Shown here: positions 22,565-30,983 of the stretch, one piece after another
How the letters are laid out: the number at the start of each line of letters is the position of its first letter
Position numbering within the stretch: position 1 is the stretch's first letter
Notes under the pieces: generated by a model
The model's database searches: none
Seen by the model: the letters and a program-made list of their open reading frames with translations, nothing else
Told to the model about the DNA's origin: nothing
Made by a program: the position numbers and the translations under genes
Source: Bacteroidales bacterium
Lineage (GTDB): Bacteria; Bacteroidota; Bacteroidia; Bacteroidales; UBA3824
NCBI GenBank assembly: GCA_024401025.1
Contig: JAKSLV010000006.1
Coordinates: 1 to 52,386, forward strand
Direction: 5' to 3'
DNA length: 52,386 nt

Positions 22565-23296
22565 GTGTTTACCGACTTTTGGTCGTTAATTAAATTTATT
22601 TTTAGGCCCGATAAAGAATTCGTCTTAGCAATAAGACGAATTACGGGCTTTTTTCCAAACGACCTTGACCTCTACAAGACCGCTCTTATCCACAGGAGCA
22701 AGTCGATTCGTAGAAACGGTCAGATGATCAACAACGAGAGGCTGGAGTTTCTCGGCGACTCGGTGCTCGATCTTCTTATTGGCGAATATCTCTACAAGAA
22801 ATTCCCAAACCGTCAGGAGGGTTATCTTACCCAGACTAGGTCAAGAATCGTGAATGGCGAGAACCTCTCGGAGCTTGCCAAGCACATAGGTCTCGACAAA
22901 CTTGTTAAGACCAATGTTAAGGCCAGCGCCAAGGGCGTTCACCTCTATGGAGATGCATTTGAGGCTTTCCTCGGTGCCGTATATCTCGACAGGGGGTTCA
23001 AAAAGGCCGGAAAATACATCTACAAGCGCATCATGCCCAACTATCTTGACATCGTGGAGCTGGAGCATCACAACTGCAACTACAAGAGCCAGATGATAGA
23101 ATGGGGTCAGAAAAACAAGCGCCGCGTAGAATTCGATACCGAGCTTGACGCTCCGGGCAGCAAGTATTTCCTTTCGATTGTTTCGATAAACGACGAGGAG
23201 ATGGGCACAGGTGTTGGTATCTCAAAGAAAGAGGCCGAGCAGATTGCTTCACGCATGTGTTTGGAAAAATTGGGTGCTCTCCAGGAAGAGTGCTGA
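22565..23296 (+). CDS. rnc: Ribonuclease III
   Basis: A 243-residue double-strand-specific endoribonuclease. The signature NERLEFLGDSVLDLLIGEYL lies near residue 56-75, the second catalytic acidic cluster is in GDAFEAFLGAVYLD (near 125-138), and a dsRNA-binding domain occupies about 165-240 (YKSQMIEWGQKN, GTGVGISKKEAEQIASRMCLEKL). The chosen start is GTG at 22565, 19 bp after fabF; no ATG is available before the conserved region except well inside it. It processes rRNA and structured mRNAs and follows fabF as in most Bacteroidales. Confidence 0.95.
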   Translation: MFTDFWSLIKFIFRPDKEFVLAIRRITGFFPNDLDLYKTALIHRSKSIRRNGQMINNERLEFLGDSVLDLLIGEYLYKKFPNRQEGYLTQTRSRIVNGENLSELAKHIGLDKLVKTNVKASAKGVHLYGDAFEAFLGAVYLDRGFKKAGKYIYKRIMPNYLDIVELEHHNCNYKSQMIEWGQKNKRRVEFDTELDAPGSKYFLSIVSINDEEMGTGVGISKKEAEQIASRMCLEKLGALQEEC

Positions 23297-23325
23297 TTTT
23301 GGGTACTTCTATCTATCTTTCAATT

Positions 23326-23460
23326 AATAATTTATGAATAATCCGCCTAACGATTATTTGGTTTGTAATAATGGGTTTTGTCATCTTTATTTTTGGGGAA
23401 GGCATCAGCATTATCACAAATTAAACCCGCCAGAGGATTATTCATAAATTATTTTTTTTT
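23326..23460. repeat. 135-nt long hairpin element ending in a T run
   Basis: The outer arms AATAATTTATGAATAATCC (23326-23344) and its perfect inverse (23435-23453) form a 19-bp stem followed by a T tract. An inner stem pairs TTTGTAATAAT (23362-23372) with ATTATCACAAA (23410-23420), one mismatch. It lies between rnc and the DUF3109 gene. It may act as a terminator, but 135 nt is large for that, so a MITE-like insertion or a structured RNA is possible. Confidence 0.7.
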
Positions 23461-23496
23461 GCTGCCTTTTTTTCAATGTAATACTATTTCAGCATC

Positions 23497-24066
23497 ATGA
23501 TAATTCTTAACGATGTACTTATAGACGAGGATATTTTCCTTGAGAGATTTGTGTGCGACCTGTCGGTATGCAAGGGCTGCTGCTGCGTGGAGGGCGATCT
23601 GGGTGCTCCTGTTGACCCCAAGGAATACGACGAGCTGGAGCGCAACTATGAGGCCGCCAAGCAGTATATGTCGGCCGACAACATAAAGGCCGTGGAAGAG
23701 CAGGGCCTGGTGGAGATAGATCCCGACGGCGATCCCTGCACCACTCTGGGTCCCAGCAAGGAGTGCGCATTTGTCACCCACAAGGACGGCATGCTGATGT
23801 GCGCCTACGAGCGGGCTTTCCTGGATGGCAAAACCAAATGGCGCAAGCCAATCTCATGCTATCTGTATCCTATCCGCATCGACAAGGTGGGCCCTTTCAA
23901 GGCCATTAAATTCCATCGTTGGGATATCTGCGACTGCGCCATCGCCAACGGCAACAAGCTGGGAGTGCCTGTCTACAAATTCCTTGAAGGCCCCATCACC
24001 GAGGCTTTCGGCGCAGATTTCTACACTCAGCTCTGCGAGGTGGCTGAGGCGTATTTGAAGAAGTAA
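23497..24066 (+). CDS. DUF3109 family protein (Cys-rich, YkgJ-like)
   Basis: A 189-residue cytosolic protein typical of Bacteroidetes. CDLSVCKGCCCVEGDLGAP near residue 20-38 and later Cys residues (PCTTLGPSKECAF, MLMCAYERAF, ISCYLYPIRI, DICDCAIA) suggest a metal or iron-sulfur site with four or more Cys, as in the YkgJ zinc/iron-chelate family. No function is established. It stands alone between two large inverted repeats. Confidence 0.85.
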   Translation: MIILNDVLIDEDIFLERFVCDLSVCKGCCCVEGDLGAPVDPKEYDELERNYEAAKQYMSADNIKAVEEQGLVEIDPDGDPCTTLGPSKECAFVTHKDGMLMCAYERAFLDGKTKWRKPISCYLYPIRIDKVGPFKAIKFHRWDICDCAIANGNKLGVPVYKFLEGPITEAFGADFYTQLCEVAEAYLKK

Positions 24067-24077
24067 TCTTAATTACG

Positions 24078-24198
24078 AATTACGAAATCCGAATTACGAA
24101 TGCTCGTCGGTGTATTCGTAATTGAAAAAAATCCGAATTATGTATTATGAATTTCATCAATTGATGTATTCGTACTTCGTAATTCGGATTTCGTAATT
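24078..24198. repeat. Perfect 23-bp inverted repeat, likely bidirectional terminator
   Basis: Arms at 24078-24100 and 24176-24198 (beginning AATTACGAAATCCGAATTAC) are exact inverses. The interior contains further TTCGTAATT/AATTACGAA and TGTATTCGTA copies. It sits between the convergent DUF3109 and secreted-protein genes. Confidence 0.75.
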
Positions 24199-24201
24199 TT
24201 A

Positions 24202-25569
24202 TTATGTTTTCATTTTTTTCTTCTTGGCGGCGGGGAACAGCACATTGTTGAGTATCAGGCGGAAACCCGGCGAGTTTGGATGCAGTTCCAGGTCGGTGGG
24301 AGGATCGCCCACAAAGTGCTGATAATCGGCGGGGTCGTGTCCGGCATACCATGTCCAGGTGCCCTTGCCGTATTCGCCGTGGATGTAGCGAGCCTCGTTG
24401 GCGGCCTTGTTTTCTCCCATGATAAGTACCGAAGGCTTCAGGACCTCCTTTCTGTAGGCCGTAGTCTGTCCCATGAATCCGTCTATCACAGCCTCGTGGT
24501 TTTGGCAGAGCATTGTGGGCACGGGATCCCATTTGGCCGAGAAATCAAACAATGTGAATACGTCGTTGCTTTTCTGGACGTTGCGTGTGGTGGTGGCGTC
24601 GATATCAGAATACTCGTATACATTGGGATTTAGCTCCAGCTTGAAGTTCTGGAAGGCGAATGTCTTGCTGAAATCCAGCTTGCCCTGACAGTCGGGATCT
24701 ATGGGGTCGCCGTCAAACATGGGCTGACAGATGTCGACGCCCTCGGCGGCCAGTGCTATGTCGTAGCTGTCGGTGGCCGAGCACATGGCGAACATGAATC
24801 CGCCGTCCTCCACAAATTTCTTCATTGTTTTGGCTACGGCCAGCTTCAGGTGCGATACCTTGCTGTAGCCCATTTTCTGTGCCAGCGCGTTGAACTCCGT
24901 TACCTGGTTTCTGTACCAAGGCGCATTCTTGTATAGCGCGTAGAATTTTCCAAACTGTCCCGTAAAATCCTCATGGTGAACGTGCAGCCAGTCGTAGTCC
25001 TTGAGGTCGCCGTTCAGGATTTCCTCGTCATACACCACGGTGTATTTTATCTCGGCGTATGTAAGCACCAGCATTACGGCGTCGTCCCAAGGCTTGTAGG
25101 TTTTTGGGGCGTACACGGCAATCTTGGGCGCCTTCTCCAGCTTTATCTGCTCCATGTTTACATCGTTGCGCGATATCTCGCCAAGTATGTTGTTTACGGC
25201 AGCATCAGCCAACGACTCAAACCTGACGTTCCTTATCCTGCACATGGCCACCACATCGTCGCTGTAGTCGGTGAGGAAACTGCCTCCGCGGTAGTTGAGC
25301 AGCCACTCGGCGCTTCCGCCCTTCTCCAGTATGGCGTAGCAAACGCCGTATGCCTTCAGGTGGTTGGTCTGCGTATCGTCCATCGGGATCAGGATCTGCA
25401 TGGCTGATACTTGGAGGGGGAGGAGGAGGAGGGTGAGATAGAGGACGATGCGACTAAGTCGTATGACCGAAGGTACACATCCCCTATGGGGAAGTGCACC
25501 CTCGGTTACTGACACCTCGTCCCCTATGGGGACATTATTGGGTATTGATATCAAGGAATGCTGGGTCAT
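24202..25569 (-). CDS. Secreted protein of the group often labelled asparagine synthetase B
   Basis: A protein of up to 455 residues. The core from MQILIPMDDTQTNHLKAYG onward is the conserved Bacteroidetes secreted protein commonly misnamed asparagine synthetase B. It has a GATase1-like alpha/beta pattern (DWLHVHHEDF, FVEDGGFMFAMCSATDSY, YGKGTWTWYAGHDP) but no AsnB synthetase domain. A good signal peptide (RLSRIVLYLTLLLLPLQVSA) lies at residues 37-56. The only in-frame starts that keep it are ATG 25569, inside the transposase gene, and GTG 25515, inside its palindromic end; the next ATG (25401) would lose it. The codon before RLSR is ATA, so the original start may have been lost when the REP-transposase element inserted. 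Gene identity is good; the start and expression are uncertain. Confidence 0.72.
   Translation of the reverse strand: MTQHSLISIPNNVPIGDEVSVTEGALPHRGCVPSVIRLSRIVLYLTLLLLPLQVSAMQILIPMDDTQTNHLKAYGVCYAILEKGGSAEWLLNYRGGSFLTDYSDDVVAMCRIRNVRFESLADAAVNNILGEISRNDVNMEQIKLEKAPKIAVYAPKTYKPWDDAVMLVLTYAEIKYTVVYDEEILNGDLKDYDWLHVHHEDFTGQFGKFYALYKNAPWYRNQVTEFNALAQKMGYSKVSHLKLAVAKTMKKFVEDGGFMFAMCSATDSYDIALAAEGVDICQPMFDGDPIDPDCQGKLDFSKTFAFQNFKLELNPNVYEYSDIDATTTRNVQKSNDVFTLFDFSAKWDPVPTMLCQNHEAVIDGFMGQTTAYRKEVLKPSVLIMGENKAANEARYIHGEYGKGTWTWYAGHDPADYQHFVGDPPTDLELHPNSPGFRLILNNVLFPAAKKKKMKT
25466..25533. repeat. Left REP-like palindrome pair
   Basis: An imperfect palindrome of about 41 bp centred on CCCCTATGGGG (25466-25506, arms ACCGA...TCGGT) is followed by a GTCCCC-TAT-GGGGAC hairpin at 25519-25533, abutting the transposase stop codon. 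Confidence 0.7.
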
Positions 25570-25993
25570 ATTCTATTTCGTTTTCTTTTATTAGCGTTTC
25601 TAATTCAGTATAAGTGGATATAGATTCGTGATGGGTTTTCTGATTTTTGATATAATTAATTATCTGGTCTTTTTCTCTGATGCTGTATGATATGGCGCAG
25701 AAGGATTTTCCCCATCCGCACCAGTCAGGAAATTTATTGTTGTTTCGTTCCATAAAACTGTTGCAAGCAAGTTTTAGGTCATGTACAAAATCAGAGATTG
25801 CAAATGTTGGTGGCATGGATGCAAATATATGAACATGGTCAGGCATCCCGTTTATTCTAAATATTTTGCATTGCCGTTGTGTGGCATAGCTGTATATATA
25901 ATAGTAAAACTCCTTTTCGTGATCCTCGTCTATCGACCATATCGATCTATATGTTCTGAGTATTAAATGTATATATAGCTTCGTATATGCCAT
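25535..25993 (-). CDS. IS200-like Y1 (HUH) transposase, REP-associated type
   Basis: A 152-residue single-strand DNA transposase. The HUH metal motif is in MPDHVHIFASMPP near residue 50-62. The catalytic Tyr is in QIINYIKNQKTHH near 110-122, with the Gln four residues after it typical of Y1 enzymes. The usual first motif W-H-x-V-x-x-T is replaced by YTKLYIHLILRTYRS, and length is normal for TnpA of IS200. It is therefore probably active or recently so. The 3' end abuts the left hairpin; the right palindromes lie just upstream of its start. Such enzymes nick hairpin ends and can mobilise REP sequences. Confidence 0.88.
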   Translation of the reverse strand: MAYTKLYIHLILRTYRSIWSIDEDHEKEFYYYIYSYATQRQCKIFRINGMPDHVHIFASMPPTFAISDFVHDLKLACNSFMERNNNKFPDWCGWGKSFCAISYSIREKDQIINYIKNQKTHHESISTYTELETLIKENEIEYDPAFLDINTQ

Positions 25994-26013
25994 TTCCCTT
26001 TTGTTTTTTGTGA

Positions 26014-26097
26014 CTTGTCCCCATCGGGGACAAGGTGTTATGTAACCGAGGGTGCAACATAGACCTACTTGTAGGTCTATGTTGCACCTTCGGCTTA
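26014..26097. repeat. Right REP-like palindromes
   Basis: CTTGTCCCC-ATC-GGGGACAAG (26014-26034) is followed by a 55-bp imperfect palindrome (26043-26097). The core of the latter is a perfect 16-bp stem TGCAACATAGACCTAC with a 2-base spacer (26053-26086), and the outer arms are TAaCCGAgGGTG / CACCtTCGGcTTA. Confidence 0.75.
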
Positions 26098-26124
26098 TGT
26101 ATAGTATGAGTTATGTATGCATAC

Positions 26125-27726
26125 CTAGAATGGTGCCTCCTCTGGTATGCCTCCCATATCGCCGGCCGATGGCGCACCGCCGCCGCCAAATGGGTTGGGG
26201 GAGGAGAAGGGGTCGAATCCTGCCCCCGGGGCATCGTTGTTCATCGATGAGCCGAAGGTCTGCACCATGTTGCCGCTGTCGTCGAGAGGGGCAAGGCCGG
26301 TGGTGAGGCCCATTGAATCCCACTCCTCGAAACGGGCAAATTCGGCGCGGAAGTGGAGGTTTACGTCGCAGGTGGCGCCGTTACGGTGCTTGGCTATGAT
26401 TACCTGACCCAGGCCCTCGGTGCTGTTGCCCTCGGCATCCTGGAGAATTCCGTAATATTGCGGACGGTGGATAAAACATACAATGTCGGCATCCTGCTCG
26501 ATGGCTCCCGAGTCGCGGAGGTCGTTGAGCTGAGGACGGTTGTCGCCGCCTCGCGATACGGTGCTACGGCTAAGCTGCGAGAGCGCAATTATCGGCACGT
26601 TCAACTCCTTGGCCAGCTGCTTGATGCCTCGCGATATGGTGGAAACCTCCTGCTCGCGGTTGCCGCGAACCTCTGGAGGGCCGCTCATCAGCTGCAGGTA
26701 GTCTATCATCACCATGCCTATGTTGTGCTGAAGCTTCATGCGTATGCACTTGCTCCTCAGCTCGAAGAGCGATATGGCCGCGGTGTCGTCTATGAACAGC
26801 GGAGCGTCCTGAAGGTTCTTCACCTTGGTCTCCAGCTGTATCCACTCGTGGTCCTCAAGCTTGCCGGTACGGATTTTCTCCGAGCTTAGCTCGGTTTCTG
26901 ATACTATGAGACGGTTCACCAGCTGAACCGCCGACATTTCCAGCGAGAATATCAGCACTGGCACCTTGTGGTTTACTGTCATATTGCGCGCCATGGAGAG
27001 GATAAAGGCCGTTTTTCCCATGGCGGGACGGGCGGCTATTACCACCATGTCGGACTTCTGCCAGCCCTGTGTGATGCGGTCGAGCGAGGTGAAACCCGAT
27101 GGCACTCCCGAGAGGCCGTCGGTACGCTTGCTGGCCTCCTCTATCTGGGCTATCGACTCCTTTATTACGTCGTTCATGGCCTGAGTCTGAGACTTCACGT
27201 TGCCGTTGGCCAGATCGAAGATGGATTTCTCCGAAAACTCCAGAATGTCGTTTACGTCGTTGGTTACGTCGTAGGATTTCTCCTCTATCTCGGTGGCTAT
27301 CTTTATAAGCTGGCGCTGTATGTATTTCTGCTGAAGTATGCGCGAATGGTATTCCAAGTGAGCCGCCGAGCCCACCTTCTCGGTTAGCGAGGCTATGTAG
27401 TATGCTCCGCCCACTTCCTCCAGCGTGCCCTCCTTGGCCAGCTGCTCGGTAACGGTGTATATGTCGATCGGATGCTGCGCCGACGACAGGTGCAGTATGG
27501 CCTCGTATATCTTGCGGTGGGCGTCGGTGTAGAAACTGTCGGCACTCAGGATGTTGAACACGTCGATCTCGGCGCCGGTCTCCAGCATTATGGCTCCCAG
27601 CACCACTTCCTCTAGCTGGAGGTCGTGGGGAGGGATGCGGCCGTACTGGTCGTTTACGTGCATCACAAACTGAGTCTCGTTTTTCCTCTTTGTGGTCTTG
27701 CTGTTGTTCTGAGTAGTAGCTGCCAT
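26125..27726 (-). CDS. dnaB: Replicative DNA helicase
   Basis: A 533-residue hexameric helicase that unwinds DNA at replication forks. The N-terminal domain begins IPPHDLQLEEVVLGAIMLE near residue 30-48. The RecA-like domain has Walker A AARPAMGKTAFILSMA near 235-250, Walker B MVMIDYLQLM, and the C-terminal QLSRSTVSRGGDNRPQLNDLRDSGAIEQDAD block. The final 50 residues are Gly/Pro/Asn-rich, normal for Bacteroidetes. I start at the ATG at 27726 (MAATTQNN); the longer frame runs into the ATTCTTTTATT repeats and encodes hydrophobic nonsense. Confidence 0.97.
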   Translation of the reverse strand: MAATTQNNSKTTKRKNETQFVMHVNDQYGRIPPHDLQLEEVVLGAIMLETGAEIDVFNILSADSFYTDAHRKIYEAILHLSSAQHPIDIYTVTEQLAKEGTLEEVGGAYYIASLTEKVGSAAHLEYHSRILQQKYIQRQLIKIATEIEEKSYDVTNDVNDILEFSEKSIFDLANGNVKSQTQAMNDVIKESIAQIEEASKRTDGLSGVPSGFTSLDRITQGWQKSDMVVIAARPAMGKTAFILSMARNMTVNHKVPVLIFSLEMSAVQLVNRLIVSETELSSEKIRTGKLEDHEWIQLETKVKNLQDAPLFIDDTAAISLFELRSKCIRMKLQHNIGMVMIDYLQLMSGPPEVRGNREQEVSTISRGIKQLAKELNVPIIALSQLSRSTVSRGGDNRPQLNDLRDSGAIEQDADIVCFIHRPQYYGILQDAEGNSTEGLGQVIIAKHRNGATCDVNLHFRAEFARFEEWDSMGLTTGLAPLDDSGNMVQTFGSSMNNDAPGAGFDPFSSPNPFGGGGAPSAGDMGGIPEEAPF

Positions 27727-27793
27727 GTCTTGATAGTAAATGAATAAAAGAATGAAAGAGTAAAAGAATAAATGAATGAAGGTATCCATATAA

Positions 27794-27833
27794 AATAAAA
27801 GAATAAATGGGAAAGCCCATTTATTCTTTTATT
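27794..27833 (-). terminator. 18-bp inverted repeat between accA and dnaB
   Basis: AATAAAAGAATAAATGGG and its exact inverse, separated by a 4-base loop. It lies 25 bp beyond the accA stop codon and ahead of dnaB, so it can stop accA transcripts. Shorter copies of the same AATAAAAGAATAAATG unit continue to 27740. Confidence 0.7.
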
Positions 27834-27858
27834 CATTTATTCCTTAATTGGCGTCGTG

Positions 27859-28809
27859 CTATTCCTGATATACGCCCATCTGGCAGAATTTCTCTATCCT
27901 CTGGCTTACGAGCTGGTCTACAGGTGTTGCGCTCAGCTGCTTGATGGTGTCGAGGATGGTCTTCTTCACGATGGAATACATCTCCTTGGGGTTGGTGTGT
28001 GCGCCACCCACAGGCTCGGGGATTATGCCGTCTATCAGCTTGTTGGAGTACATGTCTTTGGCGGTAAGCTTAAGGGCGTCGGCTGCCTCGCGCTTGAAAT
28101 CCCAGCTTCTCCATAATATCGACGAGCAGCTCTCGGGGGCTATCACCGAATACCATGTGTTCTCCAGCATGTATACCTTGTCGCCCACGCCAATGCCTAT
28201 TGCTCCTCCTGATGCTCCCTCTCCAATAACGATGCAGATGATTGGGGTCTTTATGCGGAACATCTCGTAGATGTTTCTGGCAATGGCCTCGGCCTGTCCG
28301 CGCTCCTCGGCCTCGCTGCCTGGATATGCGCCCGGGGTATCGATGAATGTAACCACCGGCTTGCCGAATTTCTCTGCCATACGCATCAGCCTCAGGGCCT
28401 TGCGGTAACCCTCGGGATTTGCCATGCCGAAGTTGCGGTACTGGCGCATCTTGGTGTTCTCGCCCTTCTGCTGACCTATAAACATGATGGACTGGCCATC
28501 CACCATACCCCAGCCGCCCACCATCGCGGTGTCGTCCTTGATGTTGCGGTCGCCGTGGAGCTCTATAAAATCGTCGCAGATGTTGTTTATGTAGCTGAGT
28601 GTGTAAGGGCGCTCGGGATGGCGCGATACCTGCACTCTCTGCCATGGGGTAAGATTGTCGTAGATATCCTTGCGGGTGCTTACAATCTTGGCTTTCAGGT
28701 CGTTGATGGTCTGCTCGATATCAACGCTGCCTGCCTTCTGTATCTCTTCAGCCTTGGCCAGCTGGTCTTCAAGTTCTTGAATAGGTTGCTCAAAGTCAAG
28801 TAATTGCAT
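27859..28809 (-). CDS. accA: Acetyl-CoA carboxylase carboxyltransferase subunit alpha
   Basis: A 316-residue subunit that, with AccD, transfers the carboxyl group from biotin to acetyl-CoA to make malonyl-CoA. Family blocks: [17 protein letters not shown] coiled start, [22 protein letters not shown], then [31 protein letters not shown] and [32 protein letters not shown] (oxyanion and CoA sites). The C-terminal helix region is normal. A TAAATTTG promoter lies about 60 bp upstream on the minus strand. Confidence 0.97.
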   Translation of the reverse strand: MQLLDFEQPIQELEDQLAKAEEIQKAGSVDIEQTINDLKAKIVSTRKDIYDNLTPWQRVQVSRHPERPYTLSYINNICDDFIELHGDRNIKDDTAMVGGWGMVDGQSIMFIGQQKGENTKMRQYRNFGMANPEGYRKALRLMRMAEKFGKPVVTFIDTPGAYPGSEAEERGQAEAIARNIYEMFRIKTPIICIVIGEGASGGAIGIGVGDKVYMLENTWYSVIAPESCSSILWRSWDFKREAADALKLTAKDMYSNKLIDGIIPEPVGGAHTNPKEMYSIVKKTILDTIKQLSATPVDQLVSQRIEKFCQMGVYQE

Positions 28810-28870
28810 AGTGTGTCTTATGTTTTTTTTGCGTCTGCACGGGCAGCGCGCTAATTTTTTTATATTGCTG

Positions 28871-28878
28871 CAAATTTA
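28871..28878 (-). promoter_or_regulatory. -7 element of the accA promoter
   Basis: The minus strand reads TAAATTTG, about 62 bp before the accA ATG; it is divergent from the SPFH-gene promoter at 28924. Confidence 0.6.
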
Positions 28879-28923
28879 AGCAATTATTTCGAGATTTTTT
28901 CTTTTTTTTCATTAATTATTGTT

Positions 28924-28931
28924 TATATTTG
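28924..28931 (+). promoter_or_regulatory. -7 element of the SPFH lipoprotein promoter
   Basis: TATATTTG, 33 bp before the ATG at 28964. Confidence 0.65.
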
Positions 28932-28963
28932 CGCTTAGTATTGTACAACCATTAAATAACGAT

Positions 28964-29803
28964 ATGTCTATGAAGAAGTTTTCTGTAATGGCCGCCGCAT
29001 TGTCGGCCGCCGCCGTGCTTGGTTTTGGCTCTTGCTCCACCGTGGCTCCTGATGCCGGCGAGGAGGGTGTGCTTATCATGAAGCCATGGTTTTTCGGCCA
29101 TGGAGGTGTCGACCACGATCCCATATCCACAGGCTTAAGCTGGGAGTGGTTCTCTACTGATGTGGTTTACGTTACCATGACCCCCGTGGCATACGACGAG
29201 GTGATAGACGACGCATATTCCAACGACAACACCCAGCTGGATTTCGATACACAGATTATTCTTCAGGTTCAGCAGGGTAAGTCGCCGATACTTATCGAGA
29301 ACTACGGCACCAAGTGGTACGCCAACAACATCCACAAGGAATACGTGTCGCACTTCTTCCAGCTTGTGGGCAACTATTCGCCATTCGACCTCATGAGCAA
29401 CCGTGCCGTTACCGATACCATACAGCGCGAGATGCAGGACTACATGACCGCATACATCAACAGGCTGTCGGCTCAGAAGGAGTTCCCGGTTACTGTCAAC
29501 AACATCATCGTGGGCAAGGCAAAGCCAAACGAGGATATGAAGAAGGAGATGGACCGCACCGCCGCCGCCATCCAGAGCAAGAAGACTCAGGAGCAGAAGC
29601 TGGCCTACGAGCAAACCCGCGAGGCCACAGAGAAGCAGCGAGCCATTTCCGACAAGGCATACATGAACGAGATGAATCTTACTCCACAGCAGTTTATCCA
29701 GCTTAAGGCTTGGGACGTGATAGCCGCAAAGCAGGGTGCCAATATCGACGTGATGATATCGGCAGGCCAGGACGTGAACTCTATGTGGAATATCAAGAAA
29801 TAG
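28964..29803 (+). CDS. SPFH/Band 7-domain lipoprotein
   Basis: A 279-residue envelope protein. The start at 28964 (MSMKKF; MKKF at 28970 is equally possible) gives a lipoprotein signal with AVLGFGSC; upstream in-frame sequence covers the promoter. The SPFH/prohibitin-like core (about 35-185) shows GVLIMKPWFFG, then TKWYANNIHKEYVSHF and DTIQREMQDYMTAYINRL. A charged coiled coil (about 200-245, DMKKEMDRTAAAIQSKKTQEQK) follows, then a small C-terminal part. Such proteins build ring-like scaffolds in membranes; here the lipid anchor implies assembly at the periplasmic face or outer membrane. It starts a run of three co-directional genes with a nucleotidyltransferase and an HprK-like kinase. Confidence 0.82.
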   Translation: MSMKKFSVMAAALSAAAVLGFGSCSTVAPDAGEEGVLIMKPWFFGHGGVDHDPISTGLSWEWFSTDVVYVTMTPVAYDEVIDDAYSNDNTQLDFDTQIILQVQQGKSPILIENYGTKWYANNIHKEYVSHFFQLVGNYSPFDLMSNRAVTDTIQREMQDYMTAYINRLSAQKEFPVTVNNIIVGKAKPNEDMKKEMDRTAAAIQSKKTQEQKLAYEQTREATEKQRAISDKAYMNEMNLTPQQFIQLKAWDVIAAKQGANIDVMISAGQDVNSMWNIKK

Positions 29804-29855
29804 TTTTGACTGCGGACTATGTGCCGTGCGTTTTTTTAGAAAACATTTCCACTAT

Positions 29856-30983
29856 ATGGCAGAGATACCAAGGATATACAAGCTGCTGTTTCAGCTGATA
29901 CGCATTGCTTTGGGCACACAGCGCGGCCTGGACGGCGATGTGTCGGAAAAGGAGTGGCATCAGCTTTTGGATGAATCGCGCAAGCAGGCCCTGCTGGCGC
30001 TGTGCTGCGATGCTGTGTGCTCTCTGGAGGAGCATCAGATGCCGCCTCAGCAGGTGCTGCTGCAGTGGATGGCCCTCAGCAACAAGGTGCGTCAGCGCAA
30101 CGGCGTGCTCAACGACAGGTGCGTGGAGCTGCTTGGCAAGCTGCGCGCAGATGGCTTTGAGAGGGCTGCCATCCTGAAGGGACAGGGCAACGCCACAATG
30201 TATCCAAATCCGTTGTCGCGCCAGTGCGGCGATATCGACGTGTGGGTGGATACCGACGAAGCTTCAGCCATAAAATACTGCTCCGGATTCTATGCCGGGG
30301 AGCTGGAGATGGAGGTGGGCGCCGAGCACATAGAGATAAAGGTTTTCGACGATGCCAAGGTGGAATTCCATTTCAACCTTGGGGCTGCGTGCGGAGCCAT
30401 TGGCAAGCCGCTGGTGAGGTGGTTCGGCAGCCAGATGCCGCAGAGGATAGCATCAGTCACTCTGCCAAACGGACGCGATATAAGCGTGCCCGACATATAT
30501 GCCAACATCGTGCATCAGGCATCGCATATCTACCACCACGTATTGTCGGAGGGCGTGGGCCTGAGGCAGATAATAGATTTCTACCTGCTGATGCGCAAGG
30601 CCAAGGACGAGAATGTGGATTACGGTTTTCTGAGGGACACGCTCGACAAATTGCACCTGCTGAGGATTACCCGGGCTCTGTTTCATGTGCTCAGGGAGGT
30701 GTTGGCAGCCAGCGACGACATTCTGCCATGGCCGGTCCACAAGGCGTATGGCGAGTATCTGCTGGGCAACATAATAGAGGGCGGCAATTTTGGCCGTGCC
30801 AACCACGACTACATAGGACCCAACGTGAAGACTCTGCACGGCATGTGGCTAAGATTCAAGCTGTATGCCGAAAAGATGCGTTTCGTGGGCTACGATCCTT
30901 ATATCTCAGTTACGGGAGTGCAGCGCATTGCAAGGGGTGTGCTTAAAAAGACAAGACAGTTTTTCAAGGGAGAGCTAAAATAA
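29856..30983 (+). CDS. Nucleotidyltransferase family protein (NTP_transf_5-like)
   Basis: A 375-residue protein. The nucleotidyltransferase signature is LKGQGNATMYPNPLSRQCGDIDVWVD, with the two metal-binding Asp in GDIDVWV at about 125-131. A helical half follows (NIVHQASHIYHHVLSEGVGLRQIIDFYLLM near 210-240). This matches the uncharacterised NTP_transf_5 group found with HPr-kinase-like proteins in exosortase/EPS and lasso-peptide loci. The start at 29856 was chosen for MAEIPRIYKLLFQLI. Its TAA stop shares bases with the ATG of the kinase gene (TAATG), so the two are translationally coupled. The substrate is unknown. Confidence 0.78.
   Translation: MAEIPRIYKLLFQLIRIALGTQRGLDGDVSEKEWHQLLDESRKQALLALCCDAVCSLEEHQMPPQQVLLQWMALSNKVRQRNGVLNDRCVELLGKLRADGFERAAILKGQGNATMYPNPLSRQCGDIDVWVDTDEASAIKYCSGFYAGELEMEVGAEHIEIKVFDDAKVEFHFNLGAACGAIGKPLVRWFGSQMPQRIASVTLPNGRDISVPDIYANIVHQASHIYHHVLSEGVGLRQIIDFYLLMRKAKDENVDYGFLRDTLDKLHLLRITRALFHVLREVLAASDDILPWPVHKAYGEYLLGNIIEGGNFGRANHDYIGPNVKTLHGMWLRFKLYAEKMRFVGYDPYISVTGVQRIARGVLKKTRQFFKGELK

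Larger units (their letters stand above)
25466..26097. mobile_element. IS200-like / REP-associated transposase element
   Basis: A single-gene element: a Y1 (HUH) transposase framed on both sides by long imperfect palindromes. The inner flanks (TGCACCCTCGGTTAC on the left, GTAACCGAGGGTGCA on the right) are inverted copies of each other. No TnpB gene is present. This layout is that of REP-associated tyrosine transposases (RAYTs) and their BIME-type ends. Confidence 0.75.

Noticed and set aside
24202..25401. Asparagine synthetase function suggested by the common name of this family
   Set aside because: No ATP-pyrophosphatase (AsnB) or Ntn glutaminase motif is visible; the protein is exported, so the enzymatic name is not supported.
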